Assembly (NCBI GenBank): GCA_945613785.1
Contig: CALZAJ010000056.1
Location: 1-8,994 of the forward strand
Direction of reading: 5' to 3'
DNA: 8,994 nucleotides
Origin: an uncultured Verrucomicrobiota bacterium
GTDB lineage: Bacteria > Verrucomicrobiota > Kiritimatiellia > RFP12 > UBA1067
Shown: piece after piece, positions 1 through 6,353 of the stretch
Layout: every line of letters starts with the position of its first letter
Numbering within the stretch: the stretch's first letter is position 1
Program-made: the position numbers and the translations under genes
The notes under the pieces: generated by a model
What the model saw: only the letters and a program-made list of their open reading frames with translations
The model's database searches: none
Told to the model about the DNA's origin: nothing

Positions 1-177
1 TACGATGGCAACTTGAAGTTCGTTCTCGATGATCCGGAGAACCGTGTCTATTCCGTTTATCGCATGTGCTATCGTGGCGAGGGCGGATGGATGTTTCTTG
101 ATTTCGGCACTCTTGAGTCGCTTGCGAAGAAGACGATGCCGCATCTCGAGTTGGACTCTTTCTATGAATTGATGTGA
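1..177 (+). CDS. 3' end of an unrecognised protein
   Basis: An open frame enters the window at base 1 and ends at TGA 175-177, giving the last 58 residues of a protein whose start lies outside the window. The tail is soluble-looking and mixed in charge, rich in aromatic residues (a YSVYRMCYRGEGGWMFLDFG stretch at about residues 17-36), with no membrane segment or metal motif. I do not recognise the family. Codon use matches the other plus-strand genes, which supports it being real. The next gene starts more than 300 bp downstream behind its own promoter, so the two are probably not one operon. Confidence 0.6.
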   Translation, partial: YDGNLKFVLDDPENRVYSVYRMCYRGEGGWMFLDFGTLESLAKKTMPHLELDSFYELM

Positions 178-230
178 TTCTGTTGTCGGATCTTAGAACG
201 TCCGAGTTCTTCAAGTTATACTGTCCGGCT

Positions 231-333
231 CCAATTGTTCAGCAAGTTGCTGACCAATTGGGGTTGGTGGTGGGAACCACGCACCAAGTTGGTGCGCAAA
301 TAGTCCACCAACTTGGTGACCAATTGCAATTGG
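231..333. repeat. Cluster of nested CAA-N-TTG palindromes
   Basis: This sits in the 178-509 gap, where I see no convincing gene. In about 100 bp there are: CCAATTG (231-237) pairing with CAATTGG (255-261) around an inner CAGCAAGTTGCTG palindrome (240-252); GTGGT/ACCAC around GGGA (267-280); CGCACCAAGTTGGTGCG (280-296); CACCAACTTGGTG (306-318); and the perfect 14-bp palindrome CCAATTGCAATTGG (320-333). The 13-mers at 282-294 and 306-318 are also exact reverse complements of each other, so they can form either two small hairpins or one 13-bp stem with an 11-nt loop. ATTGGGG (329-335) can also pair with CCCCAAT (353-359). There is no U-tract, so it is not a standard terminator. The cluster lies upstream of the promoter at 369-403. 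Function is unknown: protein-binding array, REP-like element or mRNA 3' structure are all possible. Confidence 0.8.
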
Positions 334-368
334 GGTAGTTTGAGGCAAAATTCCCCAATGTGTCGAAG

Positions 369-403
369 TTGCTTTTTGCCGTTCCGCGGCGATATGATAG
401 AAT
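369..403 (+). promoter_or_regulatory. Candidate promoter for the thioesterase gene
   Basis: TTGCTT (369-374) is followed after 18 bp by TATGAT (393-398). An overlapping alternative is TTGCCG (376-381), 16 bp, TAGAAT (398-403). Either would start transcription near 405-410 and give a leader of about 100 nt before the ATG at 510. The leader contains a 23-codon ATG frame (413-484) with no ribosome site. The boxes are imperfect, so this is a moderate call. Confidence 0.4.
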
Positions 404-509
404 AGCTTCATTATGACGAAGGATATTGGAGTTGATCTTGATTGCCGTGTCTCGCGGGTCAGGTTCTGGGGCTGCAGTTTTTAGCAGAGCTTGTTGAAGG
501 AGGTTTGAC

Positions 510-860
510 ATGATGACGTATAGGCTGGTGATGCCAGAGGACATGAATCATTACGGATTCCTGTTCGGCGGGAAGATGCTGATGTGGATCGACGAGGTCG
601 CTTGGATCGCCGTCTCGAATGACTATCCCGGTTTTCGGTTCGTGACTGTCGGCATGAGCGAGGTGACGTTCAAGAAAAGCGTCCATCCCCGCGCCGTCCT
701 CCGGTTTGACGCGCAGAAGAAGCATGTCGGGAAAACCTCGGTTACCTATCACGTCGACGTCTACCGCCGTGACATCGAAGCATCGGACGAAGAGCATGTC
801 TTCCATACGGACATTACGTTCGTGCGTGTCGACGAACACGGCAACAAGCTGGCGCTGTGA
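510..860 (+). CDS. Hotdog-fold acyl-CoA thioesterase (YciA/ACOT-like)
   Basis: Predicted 116-residue cytosolic hotdog-fold enzyme that would hydrolyse acyl-CoA thioesters to free acid and CoA. The signature of the YciA/BACH group is clear: MPEDMN (8-13), then the FGG turn (19-21) and an Asp in the central helix (D28), matching the Asn and catalytic Asp positions of YciA. This is followed by the HVGKTSVTYHVDVYRR strand pair (72-87) and the closing FVRVDEHGNKLAL strand. At 116 residues it is slightly shorter than typical YciA, mainly at the N-terminus, but it appears complete as a single domain; such proteins work as oligomers. AAGGAGG at 497-503, 6 nt before the ATG at 510, fixes the start; a second ATG follows at once. 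Substrate chain length cannot be read from the sequence. It appears monocistronic. Confidence 0.85.
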   Translation: MMTYRLVMPEDMNHYGFLFGGKMLMWIDEVAWIAVSNDYPGFRFVTVGMSEVTFKKSVHPRAVLRFDAQKKHVGKTSVTYHVDVYRRDIEASDEEHVFHTDITFVRVDEHGNKLAL

Positions 861-1042
861 AGGACCGAGAAGTGACCCTCACCCCACCCGCTATTAAACT
901 TCAAAAATGCAATTATGAATATCTTAAGAAAATCAATTTTAATCGCGCTTCCTCATGCGAAGGACATGGCCAACAGATGCTTTTGAATGTCGTGAACCAT
1001 GGTCGGAGATGTATCGTTTAATAGGATAAACGAAAGGATCAA

Positions 1043-2104
1043 TTGAACGATATGGCACGAAAACTGGCGGTCGGATGGTTTGACAACGAGTCCTTTGTGG
1101 ACTCGTGTGCGCGTTATGTTTCACGGATCAAGGAGGTCTTCTTCGCGTGGCCGGGCGTGACCGCCAGCCGCCCGATGGATGACTGGACGCCTGCGCGGCG
1201 TGAACGGATTGTCTCGGATCTCCGCTGGGCACGGGAGAACGGAATCGAACTCGACGCGATCTTCAACGCGAACTGCTATGGCGACATCGCGATCTCGGAA
1301 ACACTCGCCGATCATGTGACGGCGATGCTGAAGGAGATGGATGCCGCCGGACTGTTCCCCGAACATCTGACCACGACATCTCCATTCATCGCCACTGTTG
1401 TCCGGCAGCGTTTTCCGTCCGTAAAGATTCGTTTCAGCATCAACATGGATATCGCCAGTGAGATCGCCCTCAAATACGTCGATGAACTGTACGACGAGTT
1501 CTATGCGGGACGGAACGATCATCGGCGGCTCGATTATGTGAAGCGCATGGGGACATGGGCACGTGAGCATGGCAAGCTGATGGGCATCCAGGCAAATCCG
1601 GGATGTCTGCGGAACTGTCCGTTCCACCAGTTCCACAACAACCTCCACGGACACAATCGAATGGGGCAGTCTGTTGCGGGCGAGAAGTTCGGTTTTTCGG
1701 TCTTCCGCTGCCGGACGAATTTCGAGCGCGGCAACTACGAGGATTTTCTCCGTGCGATCTGGATCCGTCCGGAGGATCTGCCGCTTTACGAGCCGTATGT
1801 CGGCGTCGTCAAGCTGGCAACGCGGCGACATCCGAATCCGGCGAAGATCGTCGCGGCCTACGCAACCTGTTCTTATGACGGCGATCTGGCGGAGATCATG
1901 GATCCCTGCTACAAGTTCCCGATGATCATCGACAATCAGCGACTGGGAGCCTCGCCGCTCTGGCCCGAGGTCCGCGACTGCCGTGATGCCGACAACTGCA
2001 CGAACTGCGGGAAGTGCTCCGCCTTGTTGAAGACCTGCGCTCGCGAGCGGAGCGACGGCGCGGCAGGTATGACAACTGAATTCGTGAGGTTTTTCAAAGG
2101 TTGA
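1043..2104 (+). CDS. U32-peptidase-like, probably Fe-S, Cys-rich protein
   Basis: A 353-residue soluble protein whose layout resembles the peptidase U32 superfamily (TIM-barrel-like proteins including UbiU/UbiV and RlhA, several of which bind a 4Fe-4S cluster). Visible marks are NANC (75-78), then NPGCLRNC (185-192, a Cys-x3-Cys pair) followed by a His/Asn-rich stretch and C223. The IRPEDLPLYEPYVGVVKLATRR segment (241-262) resembles the part of U32 proteins around the later barrel strands. The C-terminus adds a dense cysteine group, C313, C319, C322, C325 and C332, which looks like a second cluster site. No signal peptide or membrane segment is seen. Start choice is uncertain: TTG 1043 (GAAAGGA at 1032-1038, close spacing) or ATG 1052 (wider spacing, three residues shorter). 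It stands alone between longer gaps, so context does not reveal its substrate. Family call by motif only; exact function unknown. Confidence 0.65.
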   Translation: MNDMARKLAVGWFDNESFVDSCARYVSRIKEVFFAWPGVTASRPMDDWTPARRERIVSDLRWARENGIELDAIFNANCYGDIAISETLADHVTAMLKEMDAAGLFPEHLTTTSPFIATVVRQRFPSVKIRFSINMDIASEIALKYVDELYDEFYAGRNDHRRLDYVKRMGTWAREHGKLMGIQANPGCLRNCPFHQFHNNLHGHNRMGQSVAGEKFGFSVFRCRTNFERGNYEDFLRAIWIRPEDLPLYEPYVGVVKLATRRHPNPAKIVAAYATCSYDGDLAEIMDPCYKFPMIIDNQRLGASPLWPEVRDCRDADNCTNCGKCSALLKTCARERSDGAAGMTTEFVRFFKG

Positions 2105-2140
2105 AACAGGACGGCCAAGAGACGGTTTCTGATGGCGCGC

Positions 2141-2275
2141 GCGAATTTCCAGTGCAACTGCCGATATCACGAGAGCGCTTTACAGACTCAATAGGAAACT
2201 GCTATACTACGCCTTAATCACAAGAAAGTCCTAGTCAGCATTGGCCGTGCAGCGTGTGTTGCACTGGAAATTTGC
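2141..2275. repeat. 18-bp inverted repeat bracketing the trkA promoter
   Basis: GCGAATTTCCAGTGCAAC (2141-2158) and GTTGCACTGGAAATTTGC (2258-2275) are reverse complements at 17 of 18 positions, with 99 bp between them. The spaced segment contains a strong promoter (2179-2208), and the right arm ends 8 bp before the extended -10 box at 2283. A 5-bp TGGCG occurs 3 bp before the left arm (2133-2137) and directly after the right arm (2276-2280). This could be a short target duplication of a MITE-like element, but the asymmetry weakens that reading. The alternative is two operator sites in opposite orientation. Confidence 0.75.
2179..2208 (+). promoter_or_regulatory. Promoter P1 upstream of trkA
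   Basis: TTTACA (2179-2184), 18 bp, TATACT (2203-2208) with an extended TGC just before the -10 (2200-2202). Transcription would begin near 2215, leaving a leader of about 80 nt before the GTG at 2298. It lies entirely inside the 18-bp inverted repeat pair. Confidence 0.6.
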
Positions 2276-2282
2276 TGGCGGG

Positions 2283-2291
2283 TGGTATAAT
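2283..2291 (+). promoter_or_regulatory. Extended -10 promoter P2 abutting trkA start
   Basis: TGGTATAAT is a perfect extended -10 element. It ends 6 bp before the GTG at 2298, so a transcript from it would start at or within a base or two of the start codon (leaderless). No good -35 lies at the usual distance: TTGCAC at 2259-2264 is 21 bp away and falls within the right inverted-repeat arm. Confidence 0.45.
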
Positions 2292-2297
2292 GGGCCG

Positions 2298-3650
2298 GTG
2301 AAGAAGATCATTATCGTTGGAGCGGGTTTCGTCGGGATGCAGCTGGCGCGCACGCTTGTCGCCGAGGGGCGGAGCGTCGTGCTCATTGACAAGGACGCGG
2401 ATCGTGTTAAGGAAGCGGGCAATCAGATCGATTGCGCGGTCGTCCTGTCCGACGGAAACAGTCCGGCGGCATTGGAGGAGGCGGGTATCGCCTCGGCTGA
2501 TGCGCTCGTGGCCGTCACCGAACAGGATGAGCTCAACATGATCACCTGCGCCTATGTCGAGGCGCACTATCCCGGCGTCTTCCGCATCGCCCGCGTGCGC
2601 AATTACGACTACTACGAGAGCGCAAGCCCGGTGGCCGGAGAACGTCACGTCTATGGCATCGATCGCGCCATTCATCCGAACATGGTGACCGCCGAGGCGA
2701 TTCTCGCGGCCATCCGTAACGGCATGGTCGGCGAGACGGTCGACCTGGGCAAGGGCTTCGGCATCGTCTGGCTGACCGTCGAGAAGGAGTCGCCTCTCTA
2801 CGGACGCTCCCTCAAGACGCTCTCGACGCTGGAAGGCTGGGCTTATCTCGTCGTCTCGATCGAACGTGGTTCCGTCAGCATCTTGCCGGACGGCGAGACC
2901 GTTCTTCAGGAAGGCGATCAGATCGGCGTCGTGGCGCGGCAGGATGAATTCGCCTCGCTCAAACGGTTCGCCAGCGTGGAAAGCGGAAGCGCGCGGCGGA
3001 CGGTAATCTACGGCGCCGGTCCGATCGGCTACCTTCTGGCCGCCGACAGGAACCTCAAGAAGGTCACGGTCGTCGATTCCGACCGTGAGCGGTGCCGCAA
3101 GGTGGCCGAGCAGATCCGCAAGGCCCATGTCATTTGCGGGAGCCTGACGGAAGAGGACATCGTCGCCGAGGAACGGCTGGACGAGAACGACCTCTTTGTC
3201 GCCGTCTCCGACAACTACGACCAGAATCTCGTGGTCGCGGCCTATATGAAGTCGCTCGGCGTGGCCAAGACGATTGCTCTGACGTCCAGTGCCGCGGTCG
3301 GATCGATTGCCCGGAAACTCGGCGTGGATGTGGCGATTCCGATGCGCGATTCGGTCGTGGACGGCATCATGGGCAGTCTGCGTGGACGTAACGTCCTGTC
3401 CGTCCATACGGTCTGCGGCGGATCTCTTGAGATCCTGACGTGCGTCGTCGGAACGAAGGCGCGTGCCGTTGGAAAGTCACTTAGGGAGCTGGCTCTTCCC
3501 GGCGTCTTCCTCGTCTTGCTCGTTCAGGTGCCGGGAAAGGATCAGATGAGGGTTCCGCGCGGCGATCATGTCGTGCAGGGTGGCGAGCGCATCGTCATCA
3601 TCGCACAAAAGGGCGATGATCGTGTCATCCGCCTGTTTGGAGATCGGTAA
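2298..3650 (+). CDS. trkA: Trk potassium uptake system subunit TrkA
   Basis: A 450-residue cytosolic gating subunit of the Trk K+ uptake system, binding nucleotide (NAD(H) or ATP/ADP in known TrkA) and controlling the TrkH pore. Two RCK halves are visible. The first Rossmann fold opens with VGAGFVG (7-13), with acidic D31 at the end of the second strand, and is followed by a TrkA-C type domain (about 140-220). The second opens with YGAGPIG (238-244) and D260, and is followed by a second TrkA-C domain (about 370-450). Length matches the usual 450-460. The GTG at 2298 is chosen because the Rossmann strand MKKIIIVGAG starts there; the frame stays open upstream to a TTG at 2241, but those 19 residues look like translated inverted repeat. 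No Shine-Dalgarno is seen, consistent with a leaderless transcript from P2. TAA at 3648-3650 directly abuts the trkH start. Confidence 0.95.
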   Translation: MKKIIIVGAGFVGMQLARTLVAEGRSVVLIDKDADRVKEAGNQIDCAVVLSDGNSPAALEEAGIASADALVAVTEQDELNMITCAYVEAHYPGVFRIARVRNYDYYESASPVAGERHVYGIDRAIHPNMVTAEAILAAIRNGMVGETVDLGKGFGIVWLTVEKESPLYGRSLKTLSTLEGWAYLVVSIERGSVSILPDGETVLQEGDQIGVVARQDEFASLKRFASVESGSARRTVIYGAGPIGYLLAADRNLKKVTVVDSDRERCRKVAEQIRKAHVICGSLTEEDIVAEERLDENDLFVAVSDNYDQNLVVAAYMKSLGVAKTIALTSSAAVGSIARKLGVDVAIPMRDSVVDGIMGSLRGRNVLSVHTVCGGSLEILTCVVGTKARAVGKSLRELALPGVFLVLLVQVPGKDQMRVPRGDHVVQGGERIVIIAQKGDDRVIRLFGDR

Positions 3651-4937
3651 GTGAAGACGGAACAGGACCCCCGCCGCGCATTTGTCGTCGTCGGCTTCAG
3701 CTGGATGGTGATCTGTCTCTTGGGTGCCGTACCGCTCTATCTCAGCGGACACTTCGCCTCGTTTCTCGATGCCGTCTTCGAGAGCGTCAGCGGCTTCACG
3801 ACGACGGGTGCGACGGTTCTTTCGGACGTTGAGGCGCTCCCACGCTGGGCGAATCTCTGGCGTTGCGCGACGCATTGGATCGGCGGCCTGGGCGTGATCG
3901 CGCTTGCCGTTGCATTGCTACCGCTTCTGGGCGTGGGTGGCTTCCGCCTCATCAAGGCCGAGACCTCGGGACCCGAAAAGGGCAAGTTCACGACCCGCGT
4001 GACGGACACGGCGAAGATCCTCTGGCTCATCTATTTCGTGATGACCGTCATACAGACCGTGTTGCTTCACCTGTCTGGCCTGGGGTGGTTCGATTCGCTC
4101 GCACACGCCTTCTCGACAATGGGTACGGGCGGGTTCTCGACGCGCAATGCGAGCCTCGGCGCATTTGCGAATCCCACGGCGGAGTGGATCTGTACGGTTT
4201 TCATGCTGCTGGCCTCCGTCAACTTCACGCTTTACTACAGGTTCCTCGCCGGCCAGTTCGCCGAGTTCTGGCGTGACTCGGAGCTGCGCGCTTTCGTCTC
4301 CGTCGTGGCCGTGGCGATTCTCGGAATCGTGGCCATACGTGCGACGGACCTCGCCTCGCTGGGAACGACCGTCCGCACCGTTTCATTCCAGGTCGCCTCG
4401 ATCGTTTCGACGACCGGCTTCATGACCGACGACTACCTCACCTGGTGTCCGGGCAGCCAGGTCCTGCTCCTCGCGCTCTTTTTCGTCGGCGGCTGTTCGG
4501 GTTCGACGGCCGGCGGCATCAAGGTGATCCGCTGGACCGTGCTCGCCAAGCAGATGCGTAACGAGCTCCTTCGCCTTGTCCATCCGCACGGCGTCTTTAC
4601 CTTGCGCATCAACGGCAATGCCGGACGCGAGGCGATCGTCCCTGTCGTCGGTTCGTTCGTGCTCGTCTATTTCGTGCTGGTCTTTCTGACGACCTTTGTC
4701 GGTGCGCTGGGCGGGATGGATGCCTGGACGGCCTTCACCGCGGCCCTGAGCATGGTCGGCAACGTCGGTCCCGCCTTTGGGGCGCTCGGCCCGACGGCCA
4801 ACTGCGGCATGCTGCCCGCCGGCGTGAAGGCCTGGTACTGCCTTGCCATGTTGGCCGGCCGTCTGGAGATCTATACCTTCATCATCTTCATCCTGACGCT
4901 TTTCCGGCGGAACGGCAGGACTGGCGACCGGCCTTGA
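3651..4937 (+). CDS. trkH: Trk potassium uptake channel subunit TrkH
   Basis: A 428-residue integral membrane protein forming the K+ pathway of the Trk system. All four pore-loop filters are visible: TTTGAT (50-55), MGTGG (157-161), STTGF (253-257) and MVGNVGP (368-374). The conserved GCSGSTAGGIKVIR segment (281-294), associated with the gating loop and the helix after it, and the C-terminal RLEIYT...FRR (404-420) are also present. It is shorter than E. coli TrkH (about 480), because it begins just before the first M1-P-M2 unit and lacks the extra N-terminal helix pair. The GTG at 3651 immediately follows the trkA stop, with GGAG at 3639-3642 eight bases upstream, so the two genes are co-transcribed and probably translationally coupled. 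TrkH rather than KtrB is favoured because the partner is a double-RCK TrkA. Confidence 0.95.
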   Translation: MKTEQDPRRAFVVVGFSWMVICLLGAVPLYLSGHFASFLDAVFESVSGFTTTGATVLSDVEALPRWANLWRCATHWIGGLGVIALAVALLPLLGVGGFRLIKAETSGPEKGKFTTRVTDTAKILWLIYFVMTVIQTVLLHLSGLGWFDSLAHAFSTMGTGGFSTRNASLGAFANPTAEWICTVFMLLASVNFTLYYRFLAGQFAEFWRDSELRAFVSVVAVAILGIVAIRATDLASLGTTVRTVSFQVASIVSTTGFMTDDYLTWCPGSQVLLLALFFVGGCSGSTAGGIKVIRWTVLAKQMRNELLRLVHPHGVFTLRINGNAGREAIVPVVGSFVLVYFVLVFLTTFVGALGGMDAWTAFTAALSMVGNVGPAFGALGPTANCGMLPAGVKAWYCLAMLAGRLEIYTFIIFILTLFRRNGRTGDRP

Positions 4938-4953
4938 AGACGTGTTGCCGAAG

Positions 4954-5106
4954 ATGGCGGATGGCTGTGCGGAGGACGGTGTCTCGGTCGGCGAATGGAT
5001 CGCCGCGGGGGTTTTGCTTCTGCTCATCCTCTTCCATCTTCTCCCGAAGCGCGAGCACGGCTGCTGTTGCTGCCATAAGGAGGAGAATCACAGCTGTCAG
5101 GAGTGA
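4954..5106 (+). CDS. Cys-rich single-pass membrane microprotein
   Basis: A 50-codon frame fills the gap between trkH and the DUF456 gene. Reading it gives a short acidic N-terminus with C5, a hydrophobic helix of about 17 residues (VGEWIAAGVLLLLILFHLL, 12-30), a basic PKRE stop-transfer, then a tail containing CCCCH (37-41), H46 and C48. The orientation rule suggests the Cys/His tail is cytosolic. The architecture (N-terminal helix, Cys-rich tail) resembles FeoB-associated Cys-rich membrane proteins, though I cannot claim that family. In-frame GTG 4942 and TTG 4945 give longer versions; none of the starts has a clear ribosome site, so coupling to trkH termination at 4937 is plausible. Its TGA (5104-5106) lies 2 bp before the next gene, and its last codons carry that gene's CAGGAG ribosome site. 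Role unknown; metal or redox binding is a guess from the cysteines. Confidence 0.65.
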   Translation: MADGCAEDGVSVGEWIAAGVLLLLILFHLLPKREHGCCCCHKEENHSCQE

Positions 5107-5108
5107 CC

Positions 5109-5588
5109 ATGGACTGGATCCTTCTACCACTTATCGGCGGCGTGGCGACGTTGCTTGGCATGATCGGGTGTTTTGTCCCGGTTTTGCCAGGGCCGCTCGT
5201 CTCCTATCTGGCGTTGTGGGTTCTCTATCTGATGGGATATCCGCCTTCGACGGACCGGCTGGCCGTCGGCGCGTGCGTGCTGGTGGGCGTGATGGTCACG
5301 GACTACGTGTTGCCGTCCGTCGTCGCCAAGCGGTTCAACTGTTCGCGCCGGGGCGTGGTCGGATGTTTTCTCGGAAGTCTGGTCGGACTCTTCTTCCTGC
5401 CGTTGGGCGTGATCCTCGGTCCGTTCCTGGGAACGGTAATCGGCGAGCTGATCGCCGGAAAGAATGTCCCGGCTTCGCTCCGCGGCGGACTCGGCGCGCT
5501 TCTCGGCTTTGTCCTTTGCGTCGGCCTGAAGCTTGTCTCCGTAGGGCTCTTCGCGTGGTGGTACTTTGCCGCCATGCCCCTGACGTAA
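5109..5588 (+). CDS. DUF456 family membrane protein
   Basis: A 159-residue membrane protein matching the DUF456 pattern: GMIGCFVPVLPGPLVSYLAL (17-36), the DYVLPSVVAKRFNCSRRGVVG segment (65-85), LPLGVILGPFLGTVIGELIAG (98-117) with the family's typical GPFLG, and a final LRGGLGALLGFVLCVGLKL helix (124-142). The small-residue-rich (glycine-zipper-like) helices are typical. Molecular function of the family is not known to me. ATG 5109 is preferred over the in-frame GTG at 5103 because CAGGAG (5098-5103) lies 5 nt ahead of it. Position right behind trkA-trkH and the microprotein suggests it is the last gene of that operon; a 190-bp gap with only a weak CCAAG/CTTGG stem (5604-5626) follows. Confidence 0.85.
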   Translation: MDWILLPLIGGVATLLGMIGCFVPVLPGPLVSYLALWVLYLMGYPPSTDRLAVGACVLVGVMVTDYVLPSVVAKRFNCSRRGVVGCFLGSLVGLFFLPLGVILGPFLGTVIGELIAGKNVPASLRGGLGALLGFVLCVGLKLVSVGLFAWWYFAAMPLT

Positions 5589-5701
5589 TTGCCCGTTGTT
5601 CTGCCAAGGGGCCCAGACGCACTTGGGGATTCCGCAGAGTTCCTTTGCATCCATCTTCCGAACCGGATGTCACGGAAAGACTCTCGTCTCTGGTCCTGTA
5701 A

Positions 5702-5719
5702 CACATTTTATAAAATGTG
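5702..5719. promoter_or_regulatory. Operator box 1 (perfect 18-bp palindrome)
   Basis: CACATTTTATAAAATGTG is a perfect 18-bp palindrome ending one base before the -35 of the regulator promoter. It matches box 2 at 16 of 18 positions and box 3 at 17 of 18. It is the likely binding site of the winged-helix protein encoded directly downstream (inference). Confidence 0.8.
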
Positions 5720-5720
5720 A

Positions 5721-5749
5721 TTGTCGCGAGGACGTCCGTTTGCTATACT
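5721..5749 (+). promoter_or_regulatory. Promoter of the winged-helix regulator
   Basis: TTGTCG (5721-5726), 17 bp, TATACT (5744-5749), with extended TGC at 5741-5743. Transcription would start near 5756, within a few bases of box 2. The promoter is thus sandwiched between box 1 (upstream edge) and box 2 (start site and leader), a layout expected for autorepression. Confidence 0.7.
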
Positions 5750-5759
5750 GAGGCATAAT

Positions 5760-5777
5760 CATATTTTATAAAAAGTG
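5760..5777. promoter_or_regulatory. Operator box 2 over regulator start site
   Basis: CATATTTTATAAAAAGTG, centred 58 bp downstream of box 1. It covers the start of the predicted transcript and ends 2 bp before the ATG at 5780, occupying the place where a ribosome site would be. Bound protein here would block initiation. Confidence 0.75.
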
Positions 5778-5779
5778 TT

Positions 5780-6340
5780 ATGAAAACGATCTTTGATTTG
5801 TGCAAGAGGTTGGACAATCCCATTCGGCGGGAATTGTTGCGGCGGGTGTATACGTCGCATGACGGCGGGGCGAATGTGACGCTTGCACAAGACAATTGCG
5901 GACTCGGCATGTCCGGTACGAGTCAGTATCTGCGGCAGTTGGAAGAACTGGGTCTGATTCGCCGTCAGCGAAGCGGAAGATACGTCAACTACCTGGCGGA
6001 CTGGTCGATGGCCTCGCCGGAAATACAGGTGGTTGCAGAAGGCATTTACGCACGGTTTAAGGCCGGCAAGGACATCGAATCGCTCGCGCCCGTCTTCCAT
6101 ACCATGATGAATCCTTTCCGCGCCAGGGTGTTGAACTGGCTCCTCAACGGCGGCTCCGGCGAGAAGGACGTGATCTGCGAGCGCTTTGACAAGCGGCGCG
6201 AGACGGTCGCCCGGGATCTTAAGCCCGCGATTGACGACGGACTCCTGGACATGACTGACGACGACGAATCGTCTGGCGAGTATCTTCTCCTCAAGCCTAC
6301 GGACCCCTTGGCCCTCAAGATCCTTGAATTCTCCGTTTAA
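5780..6340 (+). CDS. Tandem winged-helix (ArsR-like) transcription regulator
   Basis: A 186-residue cytosolic DNA-binding protein that appears to hold two ArsR-like winged helices. The first (about 4-74) has LDNPIRRELLRRV, the recognition helix MSGTSQYLRQLEELGLI (44-60) and the wing RRQRSGRYVNYLAD. The second (about 101-175) repeats the layout: MMNPFRARVLNWL, then a helix KRRETVARDLKPAIDDGLL (138-156) and the wing ending GEYLLL. The NPIRR and NPFRA motifs lie about 98 residues apart, so a duplication is likely. Only one cysteine pair candidate (C8, C40) is present in the first half and C133 in the second; no ArsR metal motif (CxC) is seen. No Shine-Dalgarno is present because box 2 fills the leader. 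The stop codon is directly followed by box 3 and the exporter gene. Probable repressor of itself and the exporter; the inducer is unknown. Confidence 0.75.
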   Translation: MKTIFDLCKRLDNPIRRELLRRVYTSHDGGANVTLAQDNCGLGMSGTSQYLRQLEELGLIRRQRSGRYVNYLADWSMASPEIQVVAEGIYARFKAGKDIESLAPVFHTMMNPFRARVLNWLLNGGSGEKDVICERFDKRRETVARDLKPAIDDGLLDMTDDDESSGEYLLLKPTDPLALKILEFSV

Positions 6341-6353
6341 CACATTTTATAAA
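6324..6353 (+). promoter_or_regulatory. Exporter promoter embedded in box 3
   Basis: TTGAAT (6324-6329), 18 bp, TATAAA (6348-6353). The -35 lies in the last codons of the regulator and the -10 lies inside box 3. Transcription would start near 6360, leaving at most a few bases before the ATG at 6364; no ribosome site exists, so translation may be near-leaderless. Confidence 0.5.

Noticed and set aside
231..333. Reading the palindrome cluster as a CRISPR array
   Set aside because: Repeat units are short, differ in sequence and spacing, and there are no uniform spacers or cas genes nearby.
413..484. 23-codon ORF in the thioesterase leader
   Set aside because: ATG close to the predicted transcript start but no ribosome site, no attenuator-like repeat of one codon and no terminator pair, so there is too little support.
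1121..2170. Long minus-strand open frame opposite the U32-like gene
   Set aside because: It mirrors the codon pattern of the plus-strand gene, is rich in R/D/H as expected for an antisense shadow, and has no recognisable motif. The same holds for the minus frame at 2235-3407 opposite trkA.
2241..2297. TTG start 19 codons upstream of trkA
   Set aside because: The extra residues translate the inverted-repeat arm and the TATAAT box and do not belong to the Rossmann fold, which begins right at GTG 2298.
4934..5701. 255-codon plus frame covering the microprotein and DUF456 region
   Set aside because: Arg/Ser-rich translation typical of a shifted GC-rich frame. The DUF456 gene and the Cys-rich microprotein explain the same stretch in their own frames.
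5589..5701. Minus-strand ORFs running from 5654-5706 into the DUF456 gene
   Set aside because: No ribosome site, Arg/Pro-rich translation, and they run antisense through a confidently assigned gene.
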